The notes: generated by a model not told the origin, from the letters alone. Shown: positions 1 to 8,383, counted from the stretch's first letter. The stretch: 31,282 nt of DNA from CAYLZW01 sp964388085 (GCA_964388085.1 CAYLZW010000037.1:1-31282); one strand, 5' to 3'. Made by a program: numbers and translations.

Positions 1-2
1 CG

Positions 3-323
3 GCGTACGCGAAGGTCGGGCGCTTCGAGCGCGTGGTGCGCGGCGTCTACCTCGCCCAGCTCTCGGCGCTCGCGCTCAGCATGGCCGGCGGCGGCGGCGG
101 CTTCCTGTTCTCGTCGCTCTCGGTGCTGCTGATCGGAACCATGGGCGCCTCCTTCGTCCAGCGAAAGCGCCTGTTGCGCGAGCAGCCGCGCCTGTTGGCG
201 GTGAACCCCACCTCGGTGAAGCTGCGCGTGCCCGCCTCCTGGCAGCGCGTGCTCAGCGACGAGAAGCCGCGCACCCTCGTGGGCGCTACGCGCTCGCCTG
301 CCCTGCCTGCAGCGCGGCGATGA
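3..323 (+). CDS. C-terminal part of an unidentified membrane protein (5'-truncated)
   Basis: The reading frame is open from the first bases of the window and ends at TGA 321-323, so the true start lies outside. About 106 residues are visible. They contain one hydrophobic, glycine-rich stretch (a run of Gly followed by FLFSSLSVLLIGTMG) that would span a membrane once, then a basic segment (QRKRLLRE) typical of a cytoplasmic flank, then a soluble tail. Codon use is strongly G/C in third position, which supports real coding. I do not recognise the family. Its last 38 bases overlap the 3' end of the convergent gene on the other strand. Confidence 0.6.
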   Translation, partial: AYAKVGRFERVVRGVYLAQLSALALSMAGGGGGFLFSSLSVLLIGTMGASFVQRKRLLREQPRLLAVNPTSVKLRVPASWQRVLSDEKPRTLVGATRSPALPAARR

Positions 324-1011
324 CGTCGAAGCCGGTGCCGATGGCGCGATCCTGATCGTCGATCTCGGGCCACCCTCGCTGTGACAGCTCCGAGCGCACG
401 CGCGCGGTGTCCCAGCCGTGGGCGAAGCCATGGATGACGAAGTCGACGACGTCAGGCGGCACGCTCGCGATGCGCGCCTCGTTGATGCCCTGCCGGAGGC
501 GACCGTGCGCGGCGTAGATCGTGATGCCGGTCTCGACGAAGAACAGGACGACGCTGCCAATGAGGCCGATGGGCACGCCGAACACGGCGTTGTTCTCGAG
601 CAGGAGCACGAGCAAGGCGCCGAAGGTGAACGAGGGATCCTCCGCCTGGAAGTCGGGCAGCCACTGCAGCACGAAGCCGACCTGCGTCAGCGCGTAGGGC
701 AGCGCGCACAGCAGCACACCGGGCACCATGAGGGCCGGCACATTGGTGAAGCCGGCGCGCTTCGGCGCGAGCGACAGCGCCCAGCCGACCGCGCCGCCGA
801 TGAGCAAGTTGCAGAAGATGTAGATGTAGATGAGCTGGCTCGAGACCCACAGCGCGAGGCCGGCGGCCAACGACACGCCGAGCGCGGCGAGCAGCGCCAT
901 GACGGGCAGGCCGCTCGGGCGCGACGACGGCGGCGTCAGCGTGCTCGGCGGCGTCCAGGGCTGAGCGGCGGTCTCGTCGCCGGCCGGGGTGTGCTCGTTG
1001 TTGTCGGTCAT
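286..1011 (-). CDS. Four-helix integral membrane protein, unknown function
   Basis: The protein has 241 residues. It has a polar, Pro/Thr-rich N-terminus of about 35 residues, then hydrophobic segments near residues 37-58 (VMALLAALGVSLAAG), 60-80 (LIYIYIFCNLLIGG), 95-115 (VPGVLLCALPYAL) and 145-170 (FGVPIGLIGSVVLFFVETG). The C-terminal 70 residues are soluble and predicted to face the cytoplasm. The ATG at 1009-1011 is chosen because GAGGGCG sits just upstream; an earlier GTG at 1036-1038 lacks a good site. The N-terminus resembles bacterial proteins with a disordered Pro-rich tail before several helices, but no motif identifies a function. Confidence 0.7.
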   Translation of the reverse strand: MTDNNEHTPAGDETAAQPWTPPSTLTPPSSRPSGLPVMALLAALGVSLAAGLALWVSSQLIYIYIFCNLLIGGAVGWALSLAPKRAGFTNVPALMVPGVLLCALPYALTQVGFVLQWLPDFQAEDPSFTFGALLVLLLENNAVFGVPIGLIGSVVLFFVETGITIYAAHGRLRQGINEARIASVPPDVVDFVIHGFAHGWDTARVRSELSQRGWPEIDDQDRAIGTGFDVIAALQAGQASA

Positions 1012-1192
1012 CGCGCCCTCCACGCACAGACGTATCACGTCCCGTCTACCACGGTATCGCAGGTGTAGAGACCGCGCTCACGCGGCGCTACGGGACCTCC
1101 GCCGCAGCGCCGGAGCTCGCAGGGCCACGCGGGGAGAGCGCCCGACCCTCCTCGCGCGACCCTGTCGAGCTCCGCCGCGGGCGTCCGTTCGA

Positions 1193-1738
1193 TCAGGGGG
1201 TCGCCGCCTCGCCGGATGCCTTCTCGAGCATGGTCAGCGCGCCCGGCACCTCGGGGTCGATCTGCTTCATCTCCGCGCGCAGCTTCTTGTCGAACACCTC
1301 GAGGCGTTTTTTCACATCGGGCTGCTCGAGCACCTTCTCTTGCACCTCCGAGAGCTCCATGGCGATCTTCTGCGCCTCGCCGATGAGCGGCGCCGCCTTC
1401 TCGGGGTCCGGGCTCTCCTCCGTCTGCATCGCCTGTAGGTCGCCCTGGATCTTCTCGAGGCGGTCCATCTTGGACTTCACCGTTTTGTCCTCCGCCGTCA
1501 TCTTCTTCTCGACGAGCGCCTGCAGGCTCTCGAGGTCCTTCTTGATGGCGGGATCCTCGAGCGCCTTCTCCTGCGCCTCGAGCACGCGGCGCTGCGCGTC
1601 CATGAGGGCTTGTGTGTCGTCGTCGGCCGGCGCGGCCTTCTGCGACGTCTCGGGCGCCTTCGGCGCTCGCTGGGCCAGCGCGGGGCCGGCGACGAGCGCG
1701 ATGGCGAGCGACAATGTCATTGCACGAAATGAGATCAT
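1193..1738 (-). CDS. Secreted, charged alpha-helical (coiled-coil) protein
   Basis: This 181-residue protein starts with a clear Sec signal peptide (MISFRAMTLSLAIALVAG, cleavage probably after PALA-Q). The mature part is almost entirely Lys/Glu/Leu-rich helix, with repeating blocks that share a pattern: an EAQEKALEDPAIKKDLESLQ-like block near residues 52-71 is echoed by EVQEKVLEQPDVKKRLEVF near 134-152. That suggests two duplicated helical units in the periplasm. The start is well supported by GGAAGGAGG five bases upstream of the ATG. It is divergent from the SUI1 gene, with a 115-nt intergenic region. No enzymatic motif is seen; it may be a periplasmic scaffold or chaperone-like protein, which is a guess. 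Confidence 0.75.
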   Translation of the reverse strand: MISFRAMTLSLAIALVAGPALAQRAPKAPETSQKAAPADDDTQALMDAQRRVLEAQEKALEDPAIKKDLESLQALVEKKMTAEDKTVKSKMDRLEKIQGDLQAMQTEESPDPEKAAPLIGEAQKIAMELSEVQEKVLEQPDVKKRLEVFDKKLRAEMKQIDPEVPGALTMLEKASGEAATP

Positions 1739-1853
1739 GCGAGCCTCCTTCCCGGCGGACTTGAGCGAAAGGCGTGCCGTCCCCTCCGTGCAGGGCAATT
1801 CGCCCCGGCGCGGCTTGCGGCCCACTGCAGACAAGAGAGAGTCAGGAGCGCGC

Positions 1854-2261
1854 GTGGCGACGAAGAAGAGACTGGACCGTTCGCAGAGCGCGCCGGAGGG
1901 CTCGCTCGGCAGCCCGTTCGCGAAGCTGGCCGCGCTGAAGGGCGCGCTGCCCGAAGGCGCGCCGCCCAACGACGGAGCGCCCGACGAGGGCGCCTCCGCG
2001 CCGAGGGCCGCCGCGCGCAAGCTGGTGGTCCGCCGCGAGCGCTCGGGGCGCGCGGGAAAGACCGTCACCGTCGTCGATGGCCTGGCGCTCGACGACGATG
2101 GGCTGCGCGCGCTCGCCAAGGACATGAAGCGAGCCCTCGGCTGCGGCGCCACGGTAGAGGGAGGCGCGCTGGTGCTGCAAGGCGATCTCGAAGAGCGCGC
2201 GGCGGCGTTCCTCGAGCAACGGGATCTCGGCCGCGTCGTGTTCGGCACGCGAAAGCGTTGA
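1854..2261 (+). CDS. yciH: SUI1/YciH-type (eIF1-like) translation factor
   Basis: This 135-residue protein has a disordered Ala/Pro/Gly-rich N-terminal half (about residues 1-54), then a SUI1 domain (about 55-130). Seen in the domain: the basic RRERSGRAGKTVTVVDGL strand-loop, the LAKDMKRALGCGATVE helix and turn, and the closing GGALVLQGD and VVFGTRK strands. SUI1 proteins bind the small ribosomal subunit and influence start-site selection; the bacterial members (YciH) are linked to stress translation. The start is GTG 1854-1856, supported by AGGAG five bases upstream. The long frame before it is a shadow of the opposite-strand gene. The symbol is used in the family sense only. Confidence 0.85.
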   Translation: MATKKRLDRSQSAPEGSLGSPFAKLAALKGALPEGAPPNDGAPDEGASAPRAAARKLVVRRERSGRAGKTVTVVDGLALDDDGLRALAKDMKRALGCGATVEGGALVLQGDLEERAAAFLEQRDLGRVVFGTRKR

Positions 2262-2358
2262 GCTCGCTTTCTGTCCGTAGCCGCGCGAAGCGGCGCCCGA
2301 TTCGGTCCGGACAGCCGCGCGCCTTGCGGGATGTGGCGGAGCACGCGATGAAGCGGCC

Positions 2359-3684
2359 GTGTGCTGCAGCGCGTCTCTCCTCGTCAGCGTCCTGCTCCTC
2401 GGCGCTGCGCCCTCCGCGGCCAGCGGCGCCGACGGCGCGGACGGCGCGCTCGACGAGGTGGGCTCCGGCGAGGAGTGGACCCTCGAGCCGGCGGCGGTGC
2501 CGACGCTCACCTTCGGCTCTGACGAGGGCTTCGGCACCGGCGGCGTCGGGACCCTCTACCTGCACCAGGGCGGCGTGCTGCCCTACAAGGCCGCCCTCAC
2601 GCTCAACGTCTTCGTGACGACGAGGCTCATCCAGCGCCACCGCGTCCGCCTCGAGGCGCTGCAGCTCTTTGGCGCGCCGCTGCGCGTGCTCGCGCAGGTT
2701 GGCTACGAGTCCACCGTCACCCAGAACTTCTGCGGCTATGGCAACGCCGTCAGCTGCGATCCGGCGGACGCCGTCGACGCTGCCGAGCGAGCGGGAGCGC
2801 AGCCGCTGACCGCCGAGCGCGCGTACCTCGTCGGCAAGCACCATCAGATGCGCTTCCTCCGCCCCTACGCCGAGGCCCTCGTCCGCTACGCGGTCTCCGG
2901 CAAGCCACATCGCTTCGAGCTCTGGGCCGGCTGGCGCGGCAACCTCTACATCCCCGGCGAGCTACGCGCCGAAGGGCTCAGCGGCGGCGAGCTGTTCGCG
3001 CCCGGGCCCTATCCACATTCGGCGTGGGCCAAGCATTGGCCGGCGGGCGAAGAGGGCTTCTCGAGCGCGTTGCAGCTCGGCGTCGCGCTCGACGACCGCG
3101 ACGAGGAGACCCAGCCAAACCGCGGCTACTTCCTCGAGGCTTCGCTGCGCGGCGCGTCGCCGTGGCTCGGCTCGCACTGGAGCTGGGCCGGCAGCAACGT
3201 GAGCGGCGCGGTGTACGTCCCGCTCGTGTGGGGGTCGCTCACCGAAGGCGCCGATCTGGTGCTCGCCCAGCGCGCCATCGTCGACGTCATGATCGGGCAC
3301 GCGCCCACCGAAGATCTCGCGCGCGTCGGCGGGCTCACGGACTTCATCGCCTTTGGCGGCTCCGACATCGGCCGCGGCATCCGCGAGCACCGCTACCTCG
3401 GCAAGGTGAAGGTGATCAGCCAGACCGAGCTGCGCCTCTCGCTGCTCGAATTCACCGCGCTCGCCCAGCACCTGAAGCTCGGCGTGGCCGGCTTCCTCGA
3501 CGCCGCCTGGCTCGGCTACGACGTCATGGACTGGCGCGGTGAGCCGTTCGCCGTCGTGGCGGGCGGCGGCGGCGGGCTGCGCCTGCTCTGGAACAAGAAC
3601 TTCTCGGTGCGCTTCGACGTCGGGCTCAGCCCCCTCGAGCGCTACGATCCGCGCGTCTACATTCGCGTCGGGAATCCGTTTTGA
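2359..3684 (+). CDS. BamA/D15-type (Omp85 superfamily) outer-membrane beta-barrel protein
   Basis: The protein has 441 residues. It begins with a hydrophobic signal-like segment (SLLVSVLLLGAAPSA) and then consists of alternating amphipathic strands. Around residues 330-355 it carries GGSDIGRGIREHRYLGK followed by TELR, which matches the conserved G-x-RG-R...G/TELR element of the surface-antigen (D15) barrel. It ends in phenylalanine (VRIGNPF-like end, here VGNPF), the usual outer-membrane insertion signature. There is no POTRA repeat, so it is a barrel-only member. The start is uncertain: GTG 2359 is the only start codon in frame and has no good ribosome-binding site, whereas ATG 2348 has GGAG six bases upstream but is out of frame (see findings). 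It may head an envelope gene set with the two lipoprotein genes downstream. Confidence 0.75.
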   Translation: MCCSASLLVSVLLLGAAPSAASGADGADGALDEVGSGEEWTLEPAAVPTLTFGSDEGFGTGGVGTLYLHQGGVLPYKAALTLNVFVTTRLIQRHRVRLEALQLFGAPLRVLAQVGYESTVTQNFCGYGNAVSCDPADAVDAAERAGAQPLTAERAYLVGKHHQMRFLRPYAEALVRYAVSGKPHRFELWAGWRGNLYIPGELRAEGLSGGELFAPGPYPHSAWAKHWPAGEEGFSSALQLGVALDDRDEETQPNRGYFLEASLRGASPWLGSHWSWAGSNVSGAVYVPLVWGSLTEGADLVLAQRAIVDVMIGHAPTEDLARVGGLTDFIAFGGSDIGRGIREHRYLGKVKVISQTELRLSLLEFTALAQHLKLGVAGFLDAAWLGYDVMDWRGEPFAVVAGGGGGLRLLWNKNFSVRFDVGLSPLERYDPRVYIRVGNPF

Positions 3685-3751
3685 TCTCGCGCGCGGTCTG
3701 TCACCCTGCCCGCGGGCAGCGGCACGTCGCTGCTCCATCGTGGAGGATGTC

Positions 3752-4594
3752 ATGGGCTCGCAATCGTCTGTGCCGCGCCTGACCGCTCTCGGCGCGCTGC
3801 TCGTCGTCGTCACCGGCTGCCCGAGCGCGCGCGTAGAGGCGCCCGAGGACCTCGAGGGCCTCGCGAAGTACATCTGGACGCAGCAGAGCACCGCGTCCGA
3901 CGAAGAGCTGGGCGCCGCCGTACAGCAGGCACACGCGGTGCTGCTCGAGCTGCTCGTGGACACCGACGCGCAGATCGGCGTGCTGCCCTATCTCAGCGAC
4001 GAGGACCTCGCGCCCATCGGACAGGACGGCGTGAACGATCCGAGCGAGGCGCCGGGCTTCTTCCTCGCCACCCGCTTCGACTGCGACCTCGACGTCCTCG
4101 CGGAGATGCTGACGCACCCCGAGCAAGACAGCCTGCGCCCGGACGTGTACGACAGCTATGCGCGCACCTTCGCCGGCGATCGCGACGCCTGGCTCGACGA
4201 CGACACCGGCGCGCTCGAGTGGGACGTGGTCTACGAGGTGACGCCCACCGTGACGCAGTACAAGGCCAAGACGCACAGCTCCGTGCGGCACGTGCCGAAG
4301 CTCGAGGACGCCGCCGGCGCCGCCGTGGTGCAGCGCACGTTCTTGAAGGAGCCCGCCGTCTTCGTCGGCGAGCCGGACGATCATGTGTTCGATCAGGACT
4401 ATCAGGCGGAGCTCTTCCTCGACGGCGGCGAAGGCGAGATCTTCCACCTCTATGGGCTGTGGCGCTTCATGCAGCTCGGCATCGTCGGCATCCACGACGA
4501 CGCCTTCGTCGATGTCCAGCTCGACGGCATGGTGAAGTGGGACGAGCAGACCGAGGCGGCCTGCGCGACCTGGCCCGAGCTGCCCGAGGGATGA
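3752..4594 (+). CDS. Lipoprotein of unknown function
   Basis: The protein has 280 residues. The N-terminus MGSQSSVPRLTALGALLVVVTGC is a lipoprotein signal with a lipobox (VVTGC), so Cys23 should be lipidated. The remainder is acidic and soluble, with no catalytic motif that I recognise. It includes a stretch mentioning two paired aromatic/acidic strands (HLYGLWRFMQLGIVG and FVDVQLDGMVKW) near the C-terminus. The ATG has GGAGG six bases upstream. The stop TGA overlaps the ATG of the next gene (ATGA), which indicates translational coupling with the lipoprotein hydrolase. Together with the D15 barrel just upstream, this suggests a co-expressed envelope module. It is probably confined to relatives of this organism. 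Confidence 0.75.
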   Translation: MGSQSSVPRLTALGALLVVVTGCPSARVEAPEDLEGLAKYIWTQQSTASDEELGAAVQQAHAVLLELLVDTDAQIGVLPYLSDEDLAPIGQDGVNDPSEAPGFFLATRFDCDLDVLAEMLTHPEQDSLRPDVYDSYARTFAGDRDAWLDDDTGALEWDVVYEVTPTVTQYKAKTHSSVRHVPKLEDAAGAAVVQRTFLKEPAVFVGEPDDHVFDQDYQAELFLDGGEGEIFHLYGLWRFMQLGIVGIHDDAFVDVQLDGMVKWDEQTEAACATWPELPEG

Positions 4595-6618
4595 CGATGG
4601 CGCTGAGGATGCCCCTGTCGACCCCTCTCGGACGGGCGCTGCTCGCGCTCGTGTTGCCGCTGTCGGCGTCGCTGTCCGGCGCGGGCTGCAAGCCGCCGCT
4701 GCGCACAGCGCCCGGCGTGTTGCCGACCCTCGTTTTCGACGACGCGCAGGGCTTCTTCGGCACGCCCTTCCCGTCGGACGCGCGACGCCTCGAGAGCGGC
4801 GCGCCGGACTTCCGCGGCATGCCGAACCCCGAGGGCGTCGGCTTCCTCGACGCCGCCATCGAGGCGACGGCCGAGCGCGATGGCTTTGATCCGAGCGGCG
4901 CCATCTACCTGCGCTTCGATCGCGAGCTGCCGGTGCCGTCGTCGTCCGCGGCCGATACCCTGCTCGCGTTCCCCGGCATCGAGATCGTCGACATCGACGC
5001 GCGCTCACCCGAGCGGCTGCGGCGCTTCCCCGCCTGGGTGCGCGCGACGACGAGGCACGACGGCGTGCGTCCGCCGCACCTGCTCCAGATCCTGCCGGTC
5101 CCCGGCGTCGCGCTGCGCGAAGGCACGACCTACGCCGTCATCGTGCGGCGGGACATCGACGGCGACGGCCGCGTGGAGCTCGGCGGCTCGCGCGAGGTCC
5201 AGGCGCTGCTCGCAGACGAGCCCGCGGGGGACGCGCGCTGGGTGTCCGCCTTCGCGCCGCTGCGGGAAGCGCTCCATGAGCTGCGCTTGCCGAAGGAGCA
5301 CGTGGCGGGCGCCACCGTGTTCACGACCGGCACGCCGACGAAGGAGCTGTTCGCTTGGGTGGCGAACGCGCTCGAGGGTCCCGCGCCCGAGCTCATCAGC
5401 CTCGAGCGCGAGCGCGACTACGAGGACTATGTGGTGCTGCGCGGCGCCGTGCGCTTGCCGCTATACCAAGAAGGCACGCCGCCGCACTTCTTCGGCGGCG
5501 GGCGGCTCGTCACCGACGACGACGGCATGCCGGTGCCGCAAGGCAGCGTCGTGGCGCCCTTCTACCTGAGCGTCCCGAAGGGCGAGATCCCGACGGCGGG
5601 CGTACCGCTGTACTTCTACGTGCACGGCACCGGGGGGCTCGCCACGCAGGCCATCGATCGCGGCTACCGCGAGTCGCCGGACGACGTGTCGCCGCCGGGA
5701 TCGGGCCTCGCCAGCTGGGTGGCGCCGGTCGGCTTCGGCACGAGCTGCGTCGCCGGCACCTACTCGCCGGACCGCATCGGCTGGCGCGCTCTCGACGGGT
5801 ACGCGGCCTATGTGTTCATGAACCCCGTCGCCATGCGCGACAACTTCCGTCAGATGGTGCTCGAGCAGGTGCTGTTTCTGCGGCTGCTCGACGAGCTCGT
5901 CATCGATCCGGCGCTCGTCCCCGAGGCCGTGCCCACGGCTCCCGACGGCAAGCTGCGCTTCTCGCGCAGCGTGCGGGTCGTCGGCGGACAGTCCCTCGGC
6001 AGCTTCCTGTCCGGCATGCTGGGCGCGCTCACGGGGCGCTTCGACGCCGCGGTGCTGACGGGGGCCGGCGGCTCCTGGATCGAGTTCGGCTTCGGACCGA
6101 AGGATCCCATCGATCTCGAGGCCGTGCTCAACACCGTCGCGGTCGCGCGCGGGGAGCGGCTCGATCTGCACCACCCGCTGATCACGACGTTCCAGACGGC
6201 CGTGGGGCCGGCCGACAACACGCACTACACGCCGTATCTGCTGCGAAGGCCGCGCTTTGACGACGTGCCGCACGTGCTCATCATCGAAGGGCAGCTCGAC
6301 CTGCAGGTCCCCGTCAACGCGCAGCGCGCGCTCGTGCTCTCGGTCGGCGCCGACCTCGTCGGGCCCGAGACCGGCCGCACGGCGGCAGAGCAGCTCTACC
6401 CCGCGCTCCGCTTCGGCGGCCTCCGGCACGTCCGCGAAGGGCTCGCCGGCAATCGCCGAGCGCCCGACGGCAGCCCACGCACCGCCGTCGTCGTGCGGCA
6501 CCCCGAGGACGGCCGCCTCGAAGGTCACTTCGTCGTCTACCAGCAGCCGCGCGCACGAGCGCAGCTGCACGACTTCCTCGAGGCCGTGCTCGCCGGACAG
6601 GTGCCCGAGGTGAAGTGA
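4591..6618 (+). CDS. Lipoprotein alpha/beta-hydrolase with N-terminal Ig-like domain
   Basis: This 675-residue protein has a signal ending in a lipobox-like SGAGC, so Cys33 is the likely lipid anchor. Residues about 40-260 resemble the Ig-like/all-beta N-terminal region of bacterial lipases (PSGAIYLRFDREL, then TTYAVIVRRDIDGDG). The hydrolase part shows an oxyanion-type HGTGG (His345), a nucleophile elbow GQSLG with Ser468, an acid candidate Asp570 in GQLDLQVP, and His646 in EGHFV, which together make a plausible Ser-Asp-His triad. It probably acts on an ester at the cell surface or in the periplasm; the substrate is unknown. It starts inside the stop codon of the upstream lipoprotein gene (4-nt overlap), so the two are almost certainly co-translated. 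Confidence 0.8.
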   Translation: MTMALRMPLSTPLGRALLALVLPLSASLSGAGCKPPLRTAPGVLPTLVFDDAQGFFGTPFPSDARRLESGAPDFRGMPNPEGVGFLDAAIEATAERDGFDPSGAIYLRFDRELPVPSSSAADTLLAFPGIEIVDIDARSPERLRRFPAWVRATTRHDGVRPPHLLQILPVPGVALREGTTYAVIVRRDIDGDGRVELGGSREVQALLADEPAGDARWVSAFAPLREALHELRLPKEHVAGATVFTTGTPTKELFAWVANALEGPAPELISLERERDYEDYVVLRGAVRLPLYQEGTPPHFFGGGRLVTDDDGMPVPQGSVVAPFYLSVPKGEIPTAGVPLYFYVHGTGGLATQAIDRGYRESPDDVSPPGSGLASWVAPVGFGTSCVAGTYSPDRIGWRALDGYAAYVFMNPVAMRDNFRQMVLEQVLFLRLLDELVIDPALVPEAVPTAPDGKLRFSRSVRVVGGQSLGSFLSGMLGALTGRFDAAVLTGAGGSWIEFGFGPKDPIDLEAVLNTVAVARGERLDLHHPLITTFQTAVGPADNTHYTPYLLRRPRFDDVPHVLIIEGQLDLQVPVNAQRALVLSVGADLVGPETGRTAAEQLYPALRFGGLRHVREGLAGNRRAPDGSPRTAVVVRHPEDGRLEGHFVVYQQPRARAQLHDFLEAVLAGQVPEVK

Positions 6619-6720
6619 AGCCGCCGGGTTTGACCTCGAGCGCGAACGTCGCTCCCGACGCACTTACGGCGGACACGATCGTCCGTGACGGTCTCGAGCG
6701 GCGACGACGCCCGCTTGTCC

Positions 6721-6759
6721 TGAGCTCGTCTACCGAGCTCGTGTACTGAGCTCGCGAAC
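6721..6759. repeat. Three tandem 13-bp repeats with GAGCTC cores
   Basis: Three adjacent 13-nt units lie at 6721-6733, 6734-6746 and 6747-6759. Each contains (T/C)GAGCTCG, itself a palindromic GAGCTC hexamer, and ends in AC. Neighbouring units differ at two or three positions. They lie in the 219-nt gap between the hydrolase gene and the next lipoprotein gene, about 80 bases before the latter's start. That position would suit a regulatory binding site, but function is inference only. Confidence 0.5.
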
Positions 6760-6837
6760 GTGTCTCACCGCGCGCGTGCATCACGGGCACGCTCAATGCA
6801 GCTTTGGCGCACAAGACGAACGCAAAGGAGGCGCACC

Positions 6838-7446
6838 GTGCGCTATTCGCTGCTGTTGCTCGGCCTCGTGCTCCCGCTCGGCTGCGCGTCGCAGTCCGAG
6901 ATGTTTCGCCCCGGTGAGCGCGCGGACGCCACGTCGGCGGAGGGCATGCTGGCCGCCAGCTACCCGCTCGACGACGCGCGAGGTCCGGTCGGCGAGGTGA
7001 AGGTGTGGTCCGATGGGGCCGAACGCCAAGAGGGCGTCACGGTCATTCACGTCGCCTTCGAGGTCGAGAACTTCTCCTCCGAGCCGATTCATTTCGAAGC
7101 GGACGCGCTGCGGCTCGACTCGGCCACGCTCGACCAGGGCGTGCTGCGCGGCATCGCGCCCGTGGTCATCGAGGGCAGCGAGTCCATCGCGCCACGCAGC
7201 GCGGCGAACGTCGGCGCGCTCTTCGTCTTGCCCGAAGGTGTCGCGCCGCAGGAGGTCGACGCCTTTCGCGTGCATTGGGAGGTCGGCGGCCCGGTGGCGC
7301 TCACGCAGATCACCCCCTTCTTCGAAGAGGAAGAGCAGCAGCTCGCGGCCGGCCCCTATTATTGGGACACGCCGTTCTTCGACCCGTTCTTCTATGAGCC
7401 GTTCTACTGGTCGTCGACGTTTGGTACCGCGGGCGGGCTCTATTGA
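6838..7446 (+). CDS. Lipoprotein of unknown function with aromatic C-terminus
   Basis: This 202-residue protein starts at GTG 6838 with AAAGGAGG seven bases upstream; the in-frame extension before it is basic and unlikely to be translated. The signal peptide VRYSLLLLGLVLPLGC has a clear lipobox (LPLGC, Cys16). The mature part has beta-rich sequence (EVKVWSDG, VIHVAFEVENFSSEPIHFEADALRLDS), consistent with an immunoglobulin-like or DUF-type beta-sandwich. The C-terminus is very rich in Phe, Tyr and Trp and ends GGLY. No enzymatic residues are evident. It is probably anchored in the outer or inner membrane facing the periplasm. Confidence 0.75.
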   Translation: MRYSLLLLGLVLPLGCASQSEMFRPGERADATSAEGMLAASYPLDDARGPVGEVKVWSDGAERQEGVTVIHVAFEVENFSSEPIHFEADALRLDSATLDQGVLRGIAPVVIEGSESIAPRSAANVGALFVLPEGVAPQEVDAFRVHWEVGGPVALTQITPFFEEEEQQLAAGPYYWDTPFFDPFFYEPFYWSSTFGTAGGLY

Positions 7447-7488
7447 GCTCTTGCCGGGGCCTCGGGCCTTGACCTTCGCGCCGGAAAA

Positions 7489-7564
7489 CTACCCCCCGAT
7501 CGCTTGCGTTGGTCCCATGATCGCGAAGCGGGTTTCGTTCAAACACGAGTGGTCGGGGGGGTAG
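7489..7564. repeat. Inverted repeat with C6/G7 arms
   Basis: CTACCCCCCGA at 7489-7499 is mirrored by TCGGGGGGGTAG at 7553-7564, identical apart from one extra G, with 53 nt between the arms. It lies wholly in the 163-nt gap ahead of the gene at 7610. The pairing would form a G/C-rich stem in DNA or RNA, so a terminator for the upstream lipoprotein gene or a leader structure for the downstream gene is possible. There is no T-run after it. Confidence 0.4.
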
Positions 7565-7609
7565 AGGGAACGTCGGGAGCGCGCTATTCGCGAGAGCGGA
7601 GGGCGCCCC

Positions 7610-8383
7610 ATGACGCGGTATACCCTGACTCCCCTGCTGCTTCTCTTGCTGGCCTCGGGCACGCGCGCGCAAGCGACGGAGCCGACGAGCGCGACGACCT
7701 CCACGGGCGCGGCGGCGGACAGCGACGAGACGGCGCCGCCGGCGACACCCGCGGCGCCCTCCGTCCCGGCCACGCCGGCCCCCGCGGCAGAGGGCGACAT
7801 CGACTGGCTGCGCGCCGGCGTCGGCATCGGCTCGTTCGTGCTGCAGCAGAACGGCTTCGCGTTCACGCCGGGGCTGTCGGCGGTCGTCGAGGCCTGTCCC
7901 TCCGAGGTGTTCTGCGTGTTCGGCTCCGGGCGCGGCACCGCGTCGACCTATCCGAACGCCAGCGGCGCCTTCCTCGGCCTCGGCGGCGCGCCGTTCTCGT
8001 CGAGCAGCCTCGTGTCCCTCGGGCTCGACGTCGGCGGGCGCTACGTGCTTGCCCCCGGCGCGCTCGTGGAGGTGAGCCCCTGGCTCTCCCTCGGCGTCGG
8101 CGGCGGCTTCGCCGAGGGGACCACCTTCAGCGTCTACGATCCGATCACCGGAGGGCTGCTGCCGACACAAAACAGCCTCTTCGGCGGTCACGCCTCGCTG
8201 ACGGCCGGCGTGCTCGCGGAGCGCGAGATGTGGCAGGGCGTTCGTGTGCGGGTGTCGACGAGCCTGCTCTCGGGGAGCGCCGCGTGGACGAACGCCTCGA
8301 GCGGAGGCACGAGCGTCAGCGACCTGAGCTTCGCGCTCGACCTCGTGCTGCAGCCCTCGTTCGCCGTCTTGCTGGAGCTGTAG
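7610..8383 (+). CDS. Secreted beta-barrel-like outer-membrane protein
   Basis: This 257-residue protein has a Sec signal peptide (MTRYTLTPLLLLLLASGTRAQA). A disordered linker of about 40 residues rich in Ala, Thr and Pro follows. From about residue 60 there are alternating strands with aromatic and glycine positions (WLRAGVGIGSFVL, VSLGLDVGGRYVLA, VEVSPWLSLGVGGGFAE, ASLTAGVLAEREMW, VRVRVSTSLLSGS, LSFALDLVLQPSFAVLLEL), like a small eight-stranded barrel. One Cys pair (ACPSEVFC) could form a disulfide. The ATG follows GGAGGGCGCCCC. The family is not recognised; such barrels are common envelope proteins in myxobacteria. Confidence 0.75.
   Translation: MTRYTLTPLLLLLLASGTRAQATEPTSATTSTGAAADSDETAPPATPAAPSVPATPAPAAEGDIDWLRAGVGIGSFVLQQNGFAFTPGLSAVVEACPSEVFCVFGSGRGTASTYPNASGAFLGLGGAPFSSSSLVSLGLDVGGRYVLAPGALVEVSPWLSLGVGGGFAEGTTFSVYDPITGGLLPTQNSLFGGHASLTAGVLAEREMWQGVRVRVSTSLLSGSAAWTNASSGGTSVSDLSFALDLVLQPSFAVLLEL

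Noticed and set aside
418..1068. Long plus-strand ORF of 216 residues opposite the membrane-protein gene
   Set aside because: It is rich in Arg, Glu, Asp and His without structure, as expected of an antisense shadow in GC-rich DNA.
1039..1192. A gene or structured RNA in the 154-nt gap before the secreted helical protein
   Set aside because: No hairpin, ORF or known RNA motif was found.
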